NCBI RefSeq assembly: GCF_002554705.1
Contig: NZ_PDEP01000005.1
Coordinates: 62,001 to 126,000, forward strand
DNA length: 64,000 nt
From: Longimonas halophila
GTDB lineage: Bacteria > Bacteroidota > Rhodothermia > Rhodothermales > Salinibacteraceae
Direction: 5' to 3'
Shown: in pieces, positions 9,185 through 18,636 of the stretch
Layout of the letters: each line of letters begins with the position of its first letter
How positions within the stretch are numbered: the first letter of the stretch is position 1
Notes under the pieces: generated by a model
The model's database searches: none
The model's input: the letters and a program-made list of their open reading frames with translations, nothing else
What the model was told of the DNA's origin: nothing
Translations under genes and position numbers: made by a program

Positions 9185-9433
9185 GGCTAAGCAGGGCGTA
9201 AGCGGAAGAGCAATGGGCGTCTACCAACGTAGCGAACAGGTGGGGCGGATGCGCAGCACCCGCACGTGAAAAGCGCATGAGGCCCCCACATGCGCCAGGC
9301 AGCCGCCCGCTACGGAGTAACTGCCCGACACGGAGAACGGGGATTGTGCGTGAGGACTGAAGCTGTAGGGGATGCGTGGATTTGTACGCTTGAGCACAGG
9401 CCCATGCATCTCTCCAAACAACCCCGATATACG

Positions 9434-10972
9434 CTATGCATCCACAAAGTTGAGCCAGCTGCTCTCGGCATCGTCGTAGGCTTCGATGGGCAGCGGCTCT
9501 GGAGTGGTGTGGTAGGAGCAGAGTAGGCGCTGCACCTCTTGGGTGAACACGTGGAGCGCGTTCGAGATGAGGTCGCTGCGGAAGCCCCGATCGCCCATCT
9601 CCACGATATACTCCATGACAGCCACGCGACCCAGCGCGCGACCCAGCTCTACGCTTTTGCGTTGCGAGAGCGACGACGCCTCGACCGAGAAGTCGAAGGC
9701 CCCGTCGAAGCGATCGGCGGCGCGGCGAGTGGGGGCGAAGTCGCGCAGGAACGCGCCTACATTGCTGACCTTGGCGCGACGCATGTGCTTGAGCACCGTT
9801 TCGGTGATCTGCTGGTAGAGCACGTCGTTTGAGCCCTCAAAGATCTGGAACGGGCGGCTGTCGACGGTGGCGCGCCCGGCGGGATGATCGAGGCGGTAGC
9901 CCTGTCCGCCCGAGAGCTGCAGGAACGACTGCGCGGCATCCTGCATGAGGTCGGTGACTACGGCCTTGGTGGAATTCGGCCCCAGGTTGTCGCCCACCAG
10001 GTTGTTTTCGAGAGCGGCAGTTTCGCTGGTATGCAGGCACATCGCGGAGCACGCCGTGAAGGCCGCCTGAATCCAGGCCAGGCGTTTGCGCACCTGGTCG
10101 TATTCGAAGAGCGAGCGTCCGCCCACATGGCGGTTTTTGCAATGGGCCAGGGATTCGTCGAGGATGCGCTGCAGGAAGCCCATGCCCATGCCTGGAAACT
10201 CGATGCGGCTGCGGTGCAGCGTATCGAGCATCATCTTAATGCCCGTGCTTTCCGGTTCCAGCTTGTGCGTGCGGGGCACCGTCAGATCGATGTTGTTGCG
10301 GCCATACGGAATGAGATAGAGCCCCAGGTTCTGGTACACCTCCTCGACCTCCACCATCTGCTCGGCCTGGTTCATGTCGGCGATGAAGAAGTCGATATCG
10401 CGGCTCAGCTGCCCGCTTTCCGACTGGCGGCGTGCGGTGATGAGCCAGAAGTCGGCCCATCCGGTAAGCCCAGCCCAGTGCTTGGTGCCGTTGAGCTGGT
10501 AGCCCTGCTCGGTTTCGGTATACGCCGTCTGCATGTTGAGCGCATCGGTGCCGTAGTCGGGCTCGGTAATCATGAGCCCGCCCATATTCTTGTCTTTCAG
10601 GAAGCGCTCGAAGATCGGGCCTTTCACGGCCTCGTTGGCATACTTCGTAACGGGCTGCAAAAATAGCGCGCCGTTGATGCCATAGGTAAGCGAGAGCGCG
10701 AGCGACTCGTACGAGGCGGCTGCCAGAATGGCTTGGCACTCATGCACATGGCCGCCGCGCCCGCCGTACTCTTCGGGGATGAAGGTGGCCAGTGGCGTGG
10801 CCGACTGCACTTCGCGCATCATGTAGGGCGGGAGCCCCCGTGTGAGGCTCACCGCATCGGCATCGCTGCGCTCCCGAAAGACCGTGCGCAGCTTGTCGCG
10901 AAACGTGTCAAGAAACGAATCAAAGTCAACGGACGAACGGATGTCGTCCGAAAGGTAGGGGGCAATACTCAT
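9434..10972 (-). CDS. Acyl-CoA dehydrogenase family flavoprotein
   Basis: FAD enzyme that introduces an alpha-beta double bond into acyl-CoA thioesters, feeding electrons to ETF. Helical N-terminal domain, a middle beta domain with GGLMITEPDYGTDAL (residues 131-145) and NGTKHWAGLT, and a C-terminal helical domain are all present. The catalytic base position is Glu379 in FEGSNDVLYQQI. QLSGGQGYRLDHP is the flavin/substrate loop. At 512 residues it is longer than the 380-residue medium-chain enzymes because of about 110 extra C-terminal residues. Substrate range cannot be read from sequence. It stands alone between purQ and the ssb pair. Confidence 0.85.
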   Translation of the reverse strand: MSIAPYLSDDIRSSVDFDSFLDTFRDKLRTVFRERSDADAVSLTRGLPPYMMREVQSATPLATFIPEEYGGRGGHVHECQAILAAASYESLALSLTYGINGALFLQPVTKYANEAVKGPIFERFLKDKNMGGLMITEPDYGTDALNMQTAYTETEQGYQLNGTKHWAGLTGWADFWLITARRQSESGQLSRDIDFFIADMNQAEQMVEVEEVYQNLGLYLIPYGRNNIDLTVPRTHKLEPESTGIKMMLDTLHRSRIEFPGMGMGFLQRILDESLAHCKNRHVGGRSLFEYDQVRKRLAWIQAAFTACSAMCLHTSETAALENNLVGDNLGPNSTKAVVTDLMQDAAQSFLQLSGGQGYRLDHPAGRATVDSRPFQIFEGSNDVLYQQITETVLKHMRRAKVSNVGAFLRDFAPTRRAADRFDGAFDFSVEASSLSQRKSVELGRALGRVAVMEYIVEMGDRGFRSDLISNALHVFTQEVQRLLCSYHTTPEPLPIEAYDDAESSWLNFVDA

Positions 10973-11138
10973 GAGCTACGGGGCCGCAATCATCGGAATA
11001 TGGTACGCATATGTAACGGTACCAGATGCAGCGTCGAAAGATCGCTACATTTCCAATGGATACTCGACAAACTCGAAATAATCGCAGATTTATTAAGGAA
11101 TAGCAGTCGGTTGCATGCCGAAAGCAACGGTCTCCCAC

Positions 11139-11173
11139 AAAAAAGTGGGGACGGCCCGGACGGGCATCCCCAC
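11139..11173 (-). terminator. Rho-independent terminator of the ssb pair
   Basis: Read on the minus strand, a GTGGGGA...TCCCCAC stem with an inner GCCC/GGGC pairing is followed by six Ts (11139-11144). It lies about 85 bases beyond the stop of the first-listed ssb and points the right way. Confidence 0.75.
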
Positions 11174-11258
11174 ATGCGGTATCAGCAATAAGTACAGGGG
11201 ACGCGCAAGACAGCGTTACTGCACGTGTCTTGCTGCGCATTCGACTGCACGACTGGCC

Positions 11259-11792
11259 TTAAAACGGCAGGTCGTCGTCGGGCTCGAACGAATCGTCCTG
11301 CTGTTGACTTTGCCCGCCGCCCTGGTTGCCGCCGCTCTGGGAGCGCTGCTGCTGCCCCTTACGCGGTTGGCGCCGCTGGTCGAAGTTGCCGGGCCCGTTG
11401 TCTTGATTCATGCGGTTGCTGTTTCCACCCGAGCCGCCCCCTCGTCGTCCGCCGTCGCCACCGCCACTGAGGAAGATCACGTCGCGGGCCTTCACTTCAG
11501 TGCTGTAGCGTTTGTTGCCGTCGCGGTCTTCCCAGGAGCGGGTCTGGAGCGAGCCTTCCACATAGATCTGGCGGCCCTTTTCGAGGTACTCGCCGCAGGT
11601 TTCGCCGAGTCCGCCCCACGCGACCACATCGTGCCATTCAGTGGTATCGACGCGCTCGCCGTCACGGTTGGTATACGAGTCGCCGGTAGCCATGCGCATG
11701 TTGCACACTGCTGTGCCGCTGTTGGTGTAGTTGAGTTCGGGATCCTGACCCAGTCGCCCGACCAGGATGACCTTATTTACGCCGCGTGCCAT
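11259..11792 (-). CDS. ssb: Single-stranded DNA-binding protein, 177 aa
   Basis: OB-fold protein that coats single-stranded DNA in replication and repair. The start [19 protein letters not shown] and the EWHDVVAWG and [13 protein letters not shown] segments are canonical SSB. Residues 1-110 form the OB domain. A Gly/Gln/Asn-rich linker follows and the protein ends DDDLPF, the acidic tip that recruits partner proteins. It is the downstream member of a tandem pair; the spacing is 51 bases. Its OB domain differs from its neighbour in that Cys and Met replace Thr and Val in the core strands (CNMRMATG versus CTFSVATN). Confidence 0.95.
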   Translation of the reverse strand: MARGVNKVILVGRLGQDPELNYTNSGTAVCNMRMATGDSYTNRDGERVDTTEWHDVVAWGGLGETCGEYLEKGRQIYVEGSLQTRSWEDRDGNKRYSTEVKARDVIFLSGGGDGGRRGGGSGGNSNRMNQDNGPGNFDQRRQPRKGQQQRSQSGGNQGGGQSQQQDDSFEPDDDLPF

Positions 11793-11843
11793 AGTGGGTG
11801 GTTGCGTTGTGTGAACAGGTAAGATACGTACTATCTGGTTTCG

Positions 11844-12308
11844 TTAAAACGGTGGAGCGCCGTTGGGTTCATCCGGAGCAGGTACCTTCTCCGAGGATGC
11901 GTATTCATCTTCATCCATCGGCTCATGCACGGCCTCCGAGCGCTGTTTCGACTGCGTTGACGATCCTCCGGTGCCAGATCCACCTAAAAAGACAACATCC
12001 TGCGCCTTGACTTCGGTACGGTACCTTTTGTTGCCATCACGGTCTTCCCAAGAGCGCGTCTGCAACTGGCCTTCCAGATACACCTGCTGCCCCTTGTCGA
12101 TGTACTCGTCGCAGATCTCCGCCAGGCGGCCCCACACCACAATGTTATGCCATTCAGTGGTGTCAACGCGCTCGCCGTCGCGGTTGGTGTACGAATCATT
12201 GGTTGCTACCGAGAACGTACACACTGCGGTTCCGCTGTTGGTGTATTTGAGTTCGGGATCCTGACCCAGTCGGCCCACCAAGACGACTTTGTTTACGCCA
12301 CGTGCCAT
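11844..12308 (-). CDS. ssb: Second single-stranded DNA-binding protein, 154 aa
   Basis: Close paralogue of the adjacent SSB, probably a local duplication. The frame can be opened at 12353, but the ATG at 12308 gives [20 protein letters not shown], matching the neighbour residue for residue, so that start is chosen. OB domain residues 1-110 with [18 protein letters not shown]. The linker is shorter and acidic ([13 protein letters not shown]) rather than glycine-rich. The last residues are GAPPF, not the acidic DDDLPF type, so the partner-binding tip is weakened. Transcribed first in the pair, sharing a divergent promoter region with the CoA-transferase gene. Confidence 0.94.
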   Translation of the reverse strand: MARGVNKVVLVGRLGQDPELKYTNSGTAVCTFSVATNDSYTNRDGERVDTTEWHNIVVWGRLAEICDEYIDKGQQVYLEGQLQTRSWEDRDGNKRYRTEVKAQDVVFLGGSGTGGSSTQSKQRSEAVHEPMDEDEYASSEKVPAPDEPNGAPPF

Positions 12309-12530
12309 AGGATTAGAAGGTTGCATAGAAAGAAGTAGACGGGCAAGCCACACTGCACATTAAGGCCTGGACGTTGTAGACACATCGCGCGTATAAACAT
12401 AACGTGAATGATAGGGGCCTGAGGACATTGCACGGACGCAATGCTGCGGAACGGCGCCCTCCATCGGAGTCGTTGACACGTCTGCGCATCCCTCTTGTGT
12501 AGATTCCTCCTGTAGATCCCACGTCGTGCT

Positions 12531-13715
12531 ATGATCGAATCGTGCACCGTCATCGAGTTGGCCAGTGTACTGGCCGGGCCCAGTGTCGGGCAATTCTTCG
12601 CCGAACTCGGCGCCACCGTCATCAAAGTCGAAAACCCACGTACGCAAGGCGACGTCACACGGCGGTGGACGTTGCCGCACGAAACCCCGCCCGACGACCG
12701 CTCGGCTTACTTCTGCTGCTGCAACTACGGCAAGCAGTCGGTCGCGCTCGACCTGCGTACCGAACGTGGACAGGATGTGCTGCACACGCTGGTTACGGAA
12801 GCCGACATCGTGATTGCAAACTACCGTCCGGGGCAGGCCGCAGCACTTGGGGCTGATGCCGACACGTTGCGCGATCTCAATCCGGCCTTGCTGTATGGAC
12901 ACATCACCGGATACGGACCGGACAACCCGCGTCCGGGCTACGATGCCGTCATTCAAGCCGAAAGCGGGTTCATGGCGATGAACGGATCTGCCGATGGGCC
13001 GCCTACCAAGATGCCGGTGGCGCTCATGGATGTGCTGGCCGCGCACCATCTGAAAGAAGCCCTGCTCGTGGGACTGCTGCGCCGCACGCAAACCGGCCAG
13101 GGTGCATATGTACCTGTTTCGCTTATGCAGGCGGCGGTGAGCGGACTCGCCAATCAGGCGACCAACTACCTGAACACGGATCATGTGCCACAGCGGATGG
13201 GCTCGGCGCATCCGAACATTGCGCCGTACGGTACGGCGTACGCCACCGCTGACACGCCGGTCGTGCTGGCCGTGGGCACCGATCGCCAGTTTGCGGCGCT
13301 CTGCGACGTGCTGGGCCGTCCGGCGCTGGCCAAGGAGGAGCGCTTCGCCACCAACGCTGCCCGCGTGCAGCATCGCGCAGCGCTGGACAACGTTCTGCGC
13401 CCCAGGCTGGCCGAGCAGTCGGCAGATGCGCTGCTGAACGCCTTGCACCAACGCGGGGTACCTGCAGGAGCGGTACGTGTCCTTCCGGCGGTGTTCAACG
13501 ACCCGCACGCTGCCGCGATGACGCTGGGTACAGGCGATGCCGCGCATCCCGCTGGACTCCGACAAACGATGCCCGGAGCCGTTGAGGATGTAGCACAAGA
13601 GATGGGGCCGCCTCCGCATTTCGGAGCCGATACCACGTCGGTTCTGCAAGCAAACGGGTATGCGCGGGGAGCAATCGATGCGTTGGAGAAGGAGGGCGTC
13701 ATCCAAATAGCATAA
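12531..13715 (+). CDS. CaiB/BaiF family (class III) CoA-transferase
   Basis: Enzyme moving CoA between carboxylic acids by way of an aspartyl-CoA thioester. The N-terminal VIELASVLAGPSVGQFFAELGATVIKVE segment is the family signature and Asp167 in ALMDVLAAH sits where the catalytic aspartate of formyl-CoA transferase (Asp169) lies. ANYRPG (residues 96-101) and the C-terminal YARGAIDALEKEGVI are also typical. Length (394) is standard. Donor and acceptor acids cannot be predicted. It is followed 129 bases on by a zinc alcohol dehydrogenase, but no pathway link is evident. Confidence 0.88.
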   Translation: MIESCTVIELASVLAGPSVGQFFAELGATVIKVENPRTQGDVTRRWTLPHETPPDDRSAYFCCCNYGKQSVALDLRTERGQDVLHTLVTEADIVIANYRPGQAAALGADADTLRDLNPALLYGHITGYGPDNPRPGYDAVIQAESGFMAMNGSADGPPTKMPVALMDVLAAHHLKEALLVGLLRRTQTGQGAYVPVSLMQAAVSGLANQATNYLNTDHVPQRMGSAHPNIAPYGTAYATADTPVVLAVGTDRQFAALCDVLGRPALAKEERFATNAARVQHRAALDNVLRPRLAEQSADALLNALHQRGVPAGAVRVLPAVFNDPHAAAMTLGTGDAAHPAGLRQTMPGAVEDVAQEMGPPPHFGADTTSVLQANGYARGAIDALEKEGVIQIA

Positions 13716-13844
13716 CTGCGCAGGGCGTGTGGAGGGATCTCCAACAGATCTGCTACAAGCATCCACAGTGCGGAACGGCGCGATGGAGCATCAAATTACA
13801 GGCCCTACACTCGTTGCTCTACTTCCCTACATCCAACACGTCGT

Positions 13845-14882
13845 ATGTCTACAATGCAAGCCGTACAAGTCCCTGAAGCCGGGGGCAATTTCGAAGTCGT
13901 TGAGCAGCCCATTCCCGAACCGGGTCCGGGCGAGGTGCGCGTGAAAGTGCATGCATGCGGCATCTGCCACAGCGACGCGTTCGTGAAAGACGGTGCCATG
14001 CCCGGTATCGAGTATCCGCGTGTGCCAGGGCACGAGGTAGCCGGCGTGGTCGACGCGGTTGGCGACGATGTATCGCAGTGGGCGGTTGGGCAGTCCGTTG
14101 GCGTAGGCTGGCACGGCGGCCACTGCTTCGAGTGCGAGGCGTGCCGCGCGGGCGACTTCGTGAACTGCGAAAACGGGCAGATCTGCGGCATCTCCTACGA
14201 CGGCGGCTATGCCGAATACATGGTCGCACCGCAGGAAGCGGTGGCGTCGATGCCCGACGGACTCGACTACACCGACGCGGCGCCGCTCCTATGCGCGGGC
14301 ATCACCACGTACAACGCCCTCCGCAATGGCGATCTGCAGCCGGGCGACCATGTGGCGGTGCAGGGCATTGGCGGACTGGGGCACCTGGCGGTGCAGTATG
14401 CGCGTCAGTTTGGATGCGAGGTGACGGCGCTCTCCCGCGGTACCGACAAGGAAGAGCTGGCATACGGGCTCGGTGCGAACAACTACATCGACACAACGGC
14501 GCACGACCCGGCGGAGGCACTACAAGCGCTGGGCGGGGCCGACGTGATTCTGGCGACGGCACCCAACAGCAAGGCAATTTCCGAACTGGTGGGCGGTCTT
14601 GGGCGCGACGGCCAACTGCTCGTGGTAGCAGCTACGGGCGAACCGATTGAGGTGTCGCCGCTCGATCTCATCATGGGACGCAAGTCCGTAGCGGGCTGGC
14701 CCAGCGGCACCGCCGCCGACTCGGAGGACACACTCGACTTTAGCGCCCTGAACGACGTCGCTCCGATGATTGAGACCTACCCGCTCTCGGAGGCCGACGC
14801 TGCCTACGACCGTATGATCAACAACGAGGCGCGCTTTCGGGTCGTACTCGTGCCGGATCATGACGCGCCCCTGAGCGCATAG
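13845..14882 (+). CDS. Zinc-dependent alcohol dehydrogenase (AdhP/CAD-like)
   Basis: NAD(P)-dependent medium-chain dehydrogenase. Catalytic zinc ligands: Cys41 in CGICHSD, His63-Glu64 in PGHE, and Cys150. The structural zinc is held by Cys94, Cys97, Cys100 and Cys108. The Rossmann fold carries GIGGLGHLAVQYA starting at residue 174. The length of 345 matches AdhP-type enzymes. After beta-2 the sequence reads LSRGTDKEEL; lack of an acidic residue there hints at NADPH, a weak inference. No obvious operon partner besides the upstream CoA-transferase. Confidence 0.9.
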   Translation: MSTMQAVQVPEAGGNFEVVEQPIPEPGPGEVRVKVHACGICHSDAFVKDGAMPGIEYPRVPGHEVAGVVDAVGDDVSQWAVGQSVGVGWHGGHCFECEACRAGDFVNCENGQICGISYDGGYAEYMVAPQEAVASMPDGLDYTDAAPLLCAGITTYNALRNGDLQPGDHVAVQGIGGLGHLAVQYARQFGCEVTALSRGTDKEELAYGLGANNYIDTTAHDPAEALQALGGADVILATAPNSKAISELVGGLGRDGQLLVVAATGEPIEVSPLDLIMGRKSVAGWPSGTAADSEDTLDFSALNDVAPMIETYPLSEADAAYDRMINNEARFRVVLVPDHDAPLSA

Positions 14883-15033
14883 CGTTTCCGGCTCAATCAT
14901 GTACGGTGCCCTGAGCCTGAGCCGAACGGTCCCGAGAGCATTCCTGAGCGCTGGTCAGGACCACTCGCTGTGGTTGTGTACACATTACGCGACGGCCGTT
15001 ATCGAATTATCTCAGCAAGACGCGCACGAGACT

Positions 15034-15372
15034 ATGAGCGAGAACACTACTACAAAAGTGTCTGATGACGAGTTGAAGGAAATGGAAAGCCAGACCGACT
15101 GGAAGGCCCTTCAAGCGAAAACGGATGCTGAGATCCAGCAAGATATAGCTGCCGACCCCGATGCGCATGCGTTAGATGCGGACTGGTTTCAGGTTGCACA
15201 GTCGGTGGTGCCTTCCTCTACAAAGAAGCGCATCACGATACGGCTTGATGAAGACATCATCGCATACTTCAAGCGCGAGGGGGACGGCTATCAGAGCCGA
15301 ATCAACGATGTGCTCAAAACTTTCGTAATTGCCAAGCGCATACAGGATGAGCGTTCCTCGCGCTCGCCCTAA
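15034..15372 (+). CDS. BrnA-type antitoxin without its BrnT toxin
   Basis: A 112-residue protein whose C-terminal half (KKRITIRLDEDIIAYFKREG then YQSRINDVLKTFV) matches the ribbon-helix-helix region of BrnA antitoxins. The ATG at 15034 (MSENTTTK) is chosen; the open frame from 14899 adds unlike sequence. The N-terminus is charged and includes TDWKALQAKTDAEI, the usual toxin-neutralising part. BrnA is normally preceded by a BrnT toxin gene, but only 150 bases separate it from the alcohol dehydrogenase, too few for BrnT. Base composition is lower in GC (30 of 60 in 15061-15120) than its neighbours, suggesting transfer. Probably a solitary regulator or relic. Confidence 0.8.
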   Translation: MSENTTTKVSDDELKEMESQTDWKALQAKTDAEIQQDIAADPDAHALDADWFQVAQSVVPSSTKKRITIRLDEDIIAYFKREGDGYQSRINDVLKTFVIAKRIQDERSSRSP

Positions 15373-15383
15373 CCCCAAACGAT

Positions 15384-15415
15384 GAAGGGCCGCTCCATGT
15401 AGAGGGCGGCCCTTC
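15384..15415 (+). terminator. Perfect 10-bp hairpin after the BrnA gene
   Basis: GAAGGGCCGC (15384-15393) pairs exactly with GCGGCCCTTC (15406-15415). It starts 11 bases after the stop codon, where a terminator is expected. There is no T-run after it, so it may act as a 3' mRNA-stabilising structure or weak terminator. Confidence 0.5.
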
Positions 15416-15493
15416 GGGCGTTGAAGCATTTACGAGAGATGCGACGGAGCAGCGAGCAGGAGGCAGTGCCTGCGCATCCCCCAAACACATTAA

Positions 15494-15654
15494 GAACCTG
15501 TTTGGGTTTTGGTTTGACGGCGAGAGCGAGGGCCGCTGAGGCGAAAATTGGACCCCAATCGAGGTTCGTAGCTGGGGCTACGGGCCGAGATTAGGGGCAA
15601 TTTGCAGCCCAGCGGAGCCGCTCAGAGCCCAAAATAAGAAATCAAAACAGGTTC
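15494..15654. mobile_element. MITE-like element, 161 bp, with TAA target duplication
   Basis: Ends are exact inverted repeats of at least ten bases: GAACCTGTTT at 15494-15503 and AAACAGGTTC at 15645-15654. TAA occurs directly outside both ends (15491-15493 and 15655-15657), as a 3-bp TNA-type target duplication would. The interior has no gene and is rich in short GC stems. A 3-bp TNA duplication with GA-starting ends recalls IS5-group elements, so it may be moved by such a transposase. It lies exactly on the stop codon of the receptor gene. Confidence 0.7.
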
Positions 15655-18368
15655 TAAAACACGGCAGTGAGCCCAAGCGAAAAGGTGCGCGGAACGGGGA
15701 CTGTAGCCAGATCCAGGCTGCGAACGCCGGTGCGTTGTCCACCTATGTTGATCTCGGGGTCGTAGCCGTTGTAGCCGTCAATGGAGAGCACATTGCGGGC
15801 CGTGAGGGTGAAGCGCACGCGCTCGATGCGCGCGGCGGCCGGACGCACGGTGTAGGCGGCGCTGACTTCTCGCAGCTTCAGAAACGAGCCGTCTTCCACC
15901 CAGTGCTCATCTATATTGAAGGCCTGTTGCGAATATCCCATCGGCACTGTGCCTTCCAGTTCTTGTTCGTAGATGGAGGAGGTGCCGCTTATGGGCTGTG
16001 TGCCTGCGAATCGCGAGTAGTTGAAGACATCGTGACCCACCACCGCATCCCACTGCATACGCAGGTCGAAATTGCGGATCCCCACCTCGTTGATCCACGA
16101 CGCCACAAAGTCGGGATTGGGATCGCCAATGATGTCCGGAGCATCAGGCACAGGGATGCCGCGCCCTGCTGCATCAGGGGCCGACGGGTCACGGACTCGC
16201 CAGACGCCGTCGTCTTCGACCAGGACATTTCCGGCGATGTCAAGCACATTGCCCTGGGCATCGCGGCGAAATGTGGTGCCGTAAAAGACGCCCAATGCTT
16301 CTCCATCTGTCGCTCCCGAAAGTTCGAACGAGTTAGGAAAGTAGGCTATGTCTTCCAGCAGATCGCGGACCTCGTTGCGGTTGCGGCTGAAGTTGATGGT
16401 GGAGGTCCAGTTCGTACGGGCTCGATCCACGACCTGTGCCTGCACCGAGAGCTCGATACCGCGGTTGGTGAGCGTGCCTGCATTCGAGAAGACCGGAAAG
16501 CCGGCGCTTGTTTCCGGGGCCGATTCCAGCCCCACGCTCACCAGCAGGTCGCTGGTGCGCTGCCTGTAGTAGGTGGCGTCCACGGCCACGCGGTCGCTAA
16601 GCAGGTGTGCGTTTGCGCCGATCTCTACCTCACGGGTGCGCTCGGGCGTCACGCCTGTAAACCGGCTTCGGTAAAACGGAGCGACGGATGCTGGTCCACC
16701 CGAAAAGCCGACTGCAGCCCGCAGCGTAAAGCGCGGAAACAGGCGATTCAGACCGCTCTCGCTCCAGAACGACTGCTCTGAGAGCGTGTGTGCAAGGCGC
16801 GCGCTCGGGTAGAATGCGAGCCCGCTGTCGTCGAACGAGGGATACGAAGCAACGCGCCCGGCCCCGGTAAGGACGAGGCGGTCCTTCCAGGTTAGCGTCT
16901 CTTGCACGAATCCGCTGTACACATCGTACTCGGTTTCGAACGTATTGGCATCGATGGAAAAAAGTGGGTCTCCAGGCATACCCTGAATCTCCTCTTCATT
17001 CCTCGTTCCGGTCTCATGGCGTAGGGCACCGCCTACGTGCGTGGTGGACTGGAGCGTAGAAGAAAGATCTGCGACATAGCGCACGTCCAAGCGGCTGTTC
17101 ACATGCTGCTGGGTGTGCATTATGTTTCGGTCAGATCGGGGCGGGAAGTCGCGTGACGCCTCTGAAAACGAGGTGATGCCTGCGGGTATGAGCGCCATTG
17201 CATCATGCTCATACGTATCCAGGCCCAGCACGTAATCGACGGTTAGATGCTCGGTCGGGCGTAGATTCAGTGCCGCGCTCCCGATAAACCGGTTGGTGGT
17301 CTGCGTAAAGTCAAATCGGTCAATGACTTCCAGCGGATTGAGCCCGAAGCCCTGACTGGGAAAGGTGCCATCGTTAGCGGGGCGCGGGTCAAACGTGTTC
17401 GGGCCTAAGATGAAATCGCTCAGAGCGCCATAGGAGCGATTGAAATCACCGTTCGGGATGTCTTGCGTGGTGCTGCGTGCGTAGGTGGCGCTGCCGGTAA
17501 GCGTGGCCCAGTCGTTTAGCGTCTGGTCGAAGCGCAGGCGTCCGTTTAGGCGACGAAAGCTGTTGCCCTCAACGATTCCCTGATTGGCAAAATGGGAGCC
17601 CGAGGCGCGGTACCGCGTGTCGCCGAATCCGCCCGATACCGAGAGCGCCTGCTCGGTGCCATAGGCCCGGTCGTAGATGAAGTCTTGCCAGTCCCAGCGG
17701 CGCTCGCCCTCGGGGAGCGGGTCGCCGAAGTTGTCCAGAAACTGCCCCTGTTCGTTCTGGGCCATGTTCACATCCAGCGTGTTGCGCACCGCCTCGGTCT
17801 GCACCCGCGTTGAGAACGTAACGCGGGGCGCGCCGGGGGTACCCTGCTTGGTGAAGATCTGTACGACCCCGTTGCTGGCGCGGGCGCCGTAGCGCGCCTG
17901 GCCGGCCGGCCCTTTCATAACCTCGATGCGTTCCACATCGTGCAGCGCCAGGTCGATAAGGCGGTTTTGAGTGCGTCCGCCCAGGTCAATGAGTTCGCGA
18001 GAGGCATTGCTAATGGGAATGCCATCCAGCACGTAGAGCGGGCTGGTGCTTCCGAGAATCGTGCTGGGGCCGCGCATCCGCACGGACATCCCGCCTGCAG
18101 GGTTGCCGTTAGTCTGCGTGATGTAGGCGCCAGCAATTTTGCCCTGCAGGGCGCGGTTGACCGAGAACGCCGTGTATCCAAAGTCCGTGCTGTCAACGAC
18201 AGCACCCGCGTATCCCCGTTGCAGGGATTCGGGCGTCGCATTGGATGTGTCGGCCACCGAAGTGGCGGGGGCGTTGGGGGCTTGTTGGGCGATTGTTGTT
18301 GAAGGGATGAGCACAAGCAGGATGCCGAAAAGCAGTCCGAGGCTCAATGGTGCGTTCCAATTTTGCAT
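15654..18368 (-). CDS. SusC/RagA-like TonB-dependent outer-membrane receptor, orphan
   Basis: Outer-membrane beta-barrel with a plug that imports oligomers or chelates using TonB energy. A signal peptide (LGLLFGILLVLIPSTTIAQQ) precedes a plug domain with the family motifs MRGPSTILGSTSPLYVLDGIPI and DVERIEVMKGPAGQARYGA. The C-terminal part has SFLKLREVSAAYT, FTLTARNV and PEINIGGQRTG, characteristic of SusC. At 904 residues it lacks the N-terminal carboxypeptidase-like extension and has no visible TonB box. No SusD-like lipoprotein gene lies on either side, so it is unpaired. The protein ends in Phe as barrels do; the stop codon TAG is formed jointly by target and inserted MITE. Confidence 0.87.
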   Translation of the reverse strand: MQNWNAPLSLGLLFGILLVLIPSTTIAQQAPNAPATSVADTSNATPESLQRGYAGAVVDSTDFGYTAFSVNRALQGKIAGAYITQTNGNPAGGMSVRMRGPSTILGSTSPLYVLDGIPISNASRELIDLGGRTQNRLIDLALHDVERIEVMKGPAGQARYGARASNGVVQIFTKQGTPGAPRVTFSTRVQTEAVRNTLDVNMAQNEQGQFLDNFGDPLPEGERRWDWQDFIYDRAYGTEQALSVSGGFGDTRYRASGSHFANQGIVEGNSFRRLNGRLRFDQTLNDWATLTGSATYARSTTQDIPNGDFNRSYGALSDFILGPNTFDPRPANDGTFPSQGFGLNPLEVIDRFDFTQTTNRFIGSAALNLRPTEHLTVDYVLGLDTYEHDAMALIPAGITSFSEASRDFPPRSDRNIMHTQQHVNSRLDVRYVADLSSTLQSTTHVGGALRHETGTRNEEEIQGMPGDPLFSIDANTFETEYDVYSGFVQETLTWKDRLVLTGAGRVASYPSFDDSGLAFYPSARLAHTLSEQSFWSESGLNRLFPRFTLRAAVGFSGGPASVAPFYRSRFTGVTPERTREVEIGANAHLLSDRVAVDATYYRQRTSDLLVSVGLESAPETSAGFPVFSNAGTLTNRGIELSVQAQVVDRARTNWTSTINFSRNRNEVRDLLEDIAYFPNSFELSGATDGEALGVFYGTTFRRDAQGNVLDIAGNVLVEDDGVWRVRDPSAPDAAGRGIPVPDAPDIIGDPNPDFVASWINEVGIRNFDLRMQWDAVVGHDVFNYSRFAGTQPISGTSSIYEQELEGTVPMGYSQQAFNIDEHWVEDGSFLKLREVSAAYTVRPAAARIERVRFTLTARNVLSIDGYNGYDPEINIGGQRTGVRSLDLATVPVPRTFSLGLTAVF

Positions 18369-18636
18369 ATGGGATAGAATGTAAGAATGAAGGGGAAGAG
18401 ATCGCTAAATAAAAAGCGCGTTGTGGGTGTTAGGTAAATACAACAGAGAGGATGACTCGGCATCCCAGGAATGAAGATGGGCGGTGCGGACAGGCGGCAC
18501 TCCCATGCACATGCCGCTCCGGTGGTCGCTACGGAGAGCGACACAGCATCAGAGCGGCTATGCGTCGTGTCGTGTGCATCAGTGGGTGCGGGCGGAAGCC
18601 CACGCATCCCCCTGTACCTGAAACCTATACGAAAGG
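18369..18636. other. Intergenic region upstream of the SusC-like gene
   Basis: A 268-base gap between two minus-strand genes. An AT-rich stretch around 18395-18445 could hold the receptor promoter, but no consensus boxes are evident. No hairpin with T-run was seen for glyS. Confidence 0.4.

Noticed and set aside
12360-13766. 468-residue minus-strand frame opposite the CoA-transferase
   Set aside because: Arg/His/Val-rich shadow, no motifs.
14899-15033. Upstream extension of the BrnA frame
   Set aside because: Composition and sequence unlike BrnA; the MSENTTT start at 15034 fits the family length.
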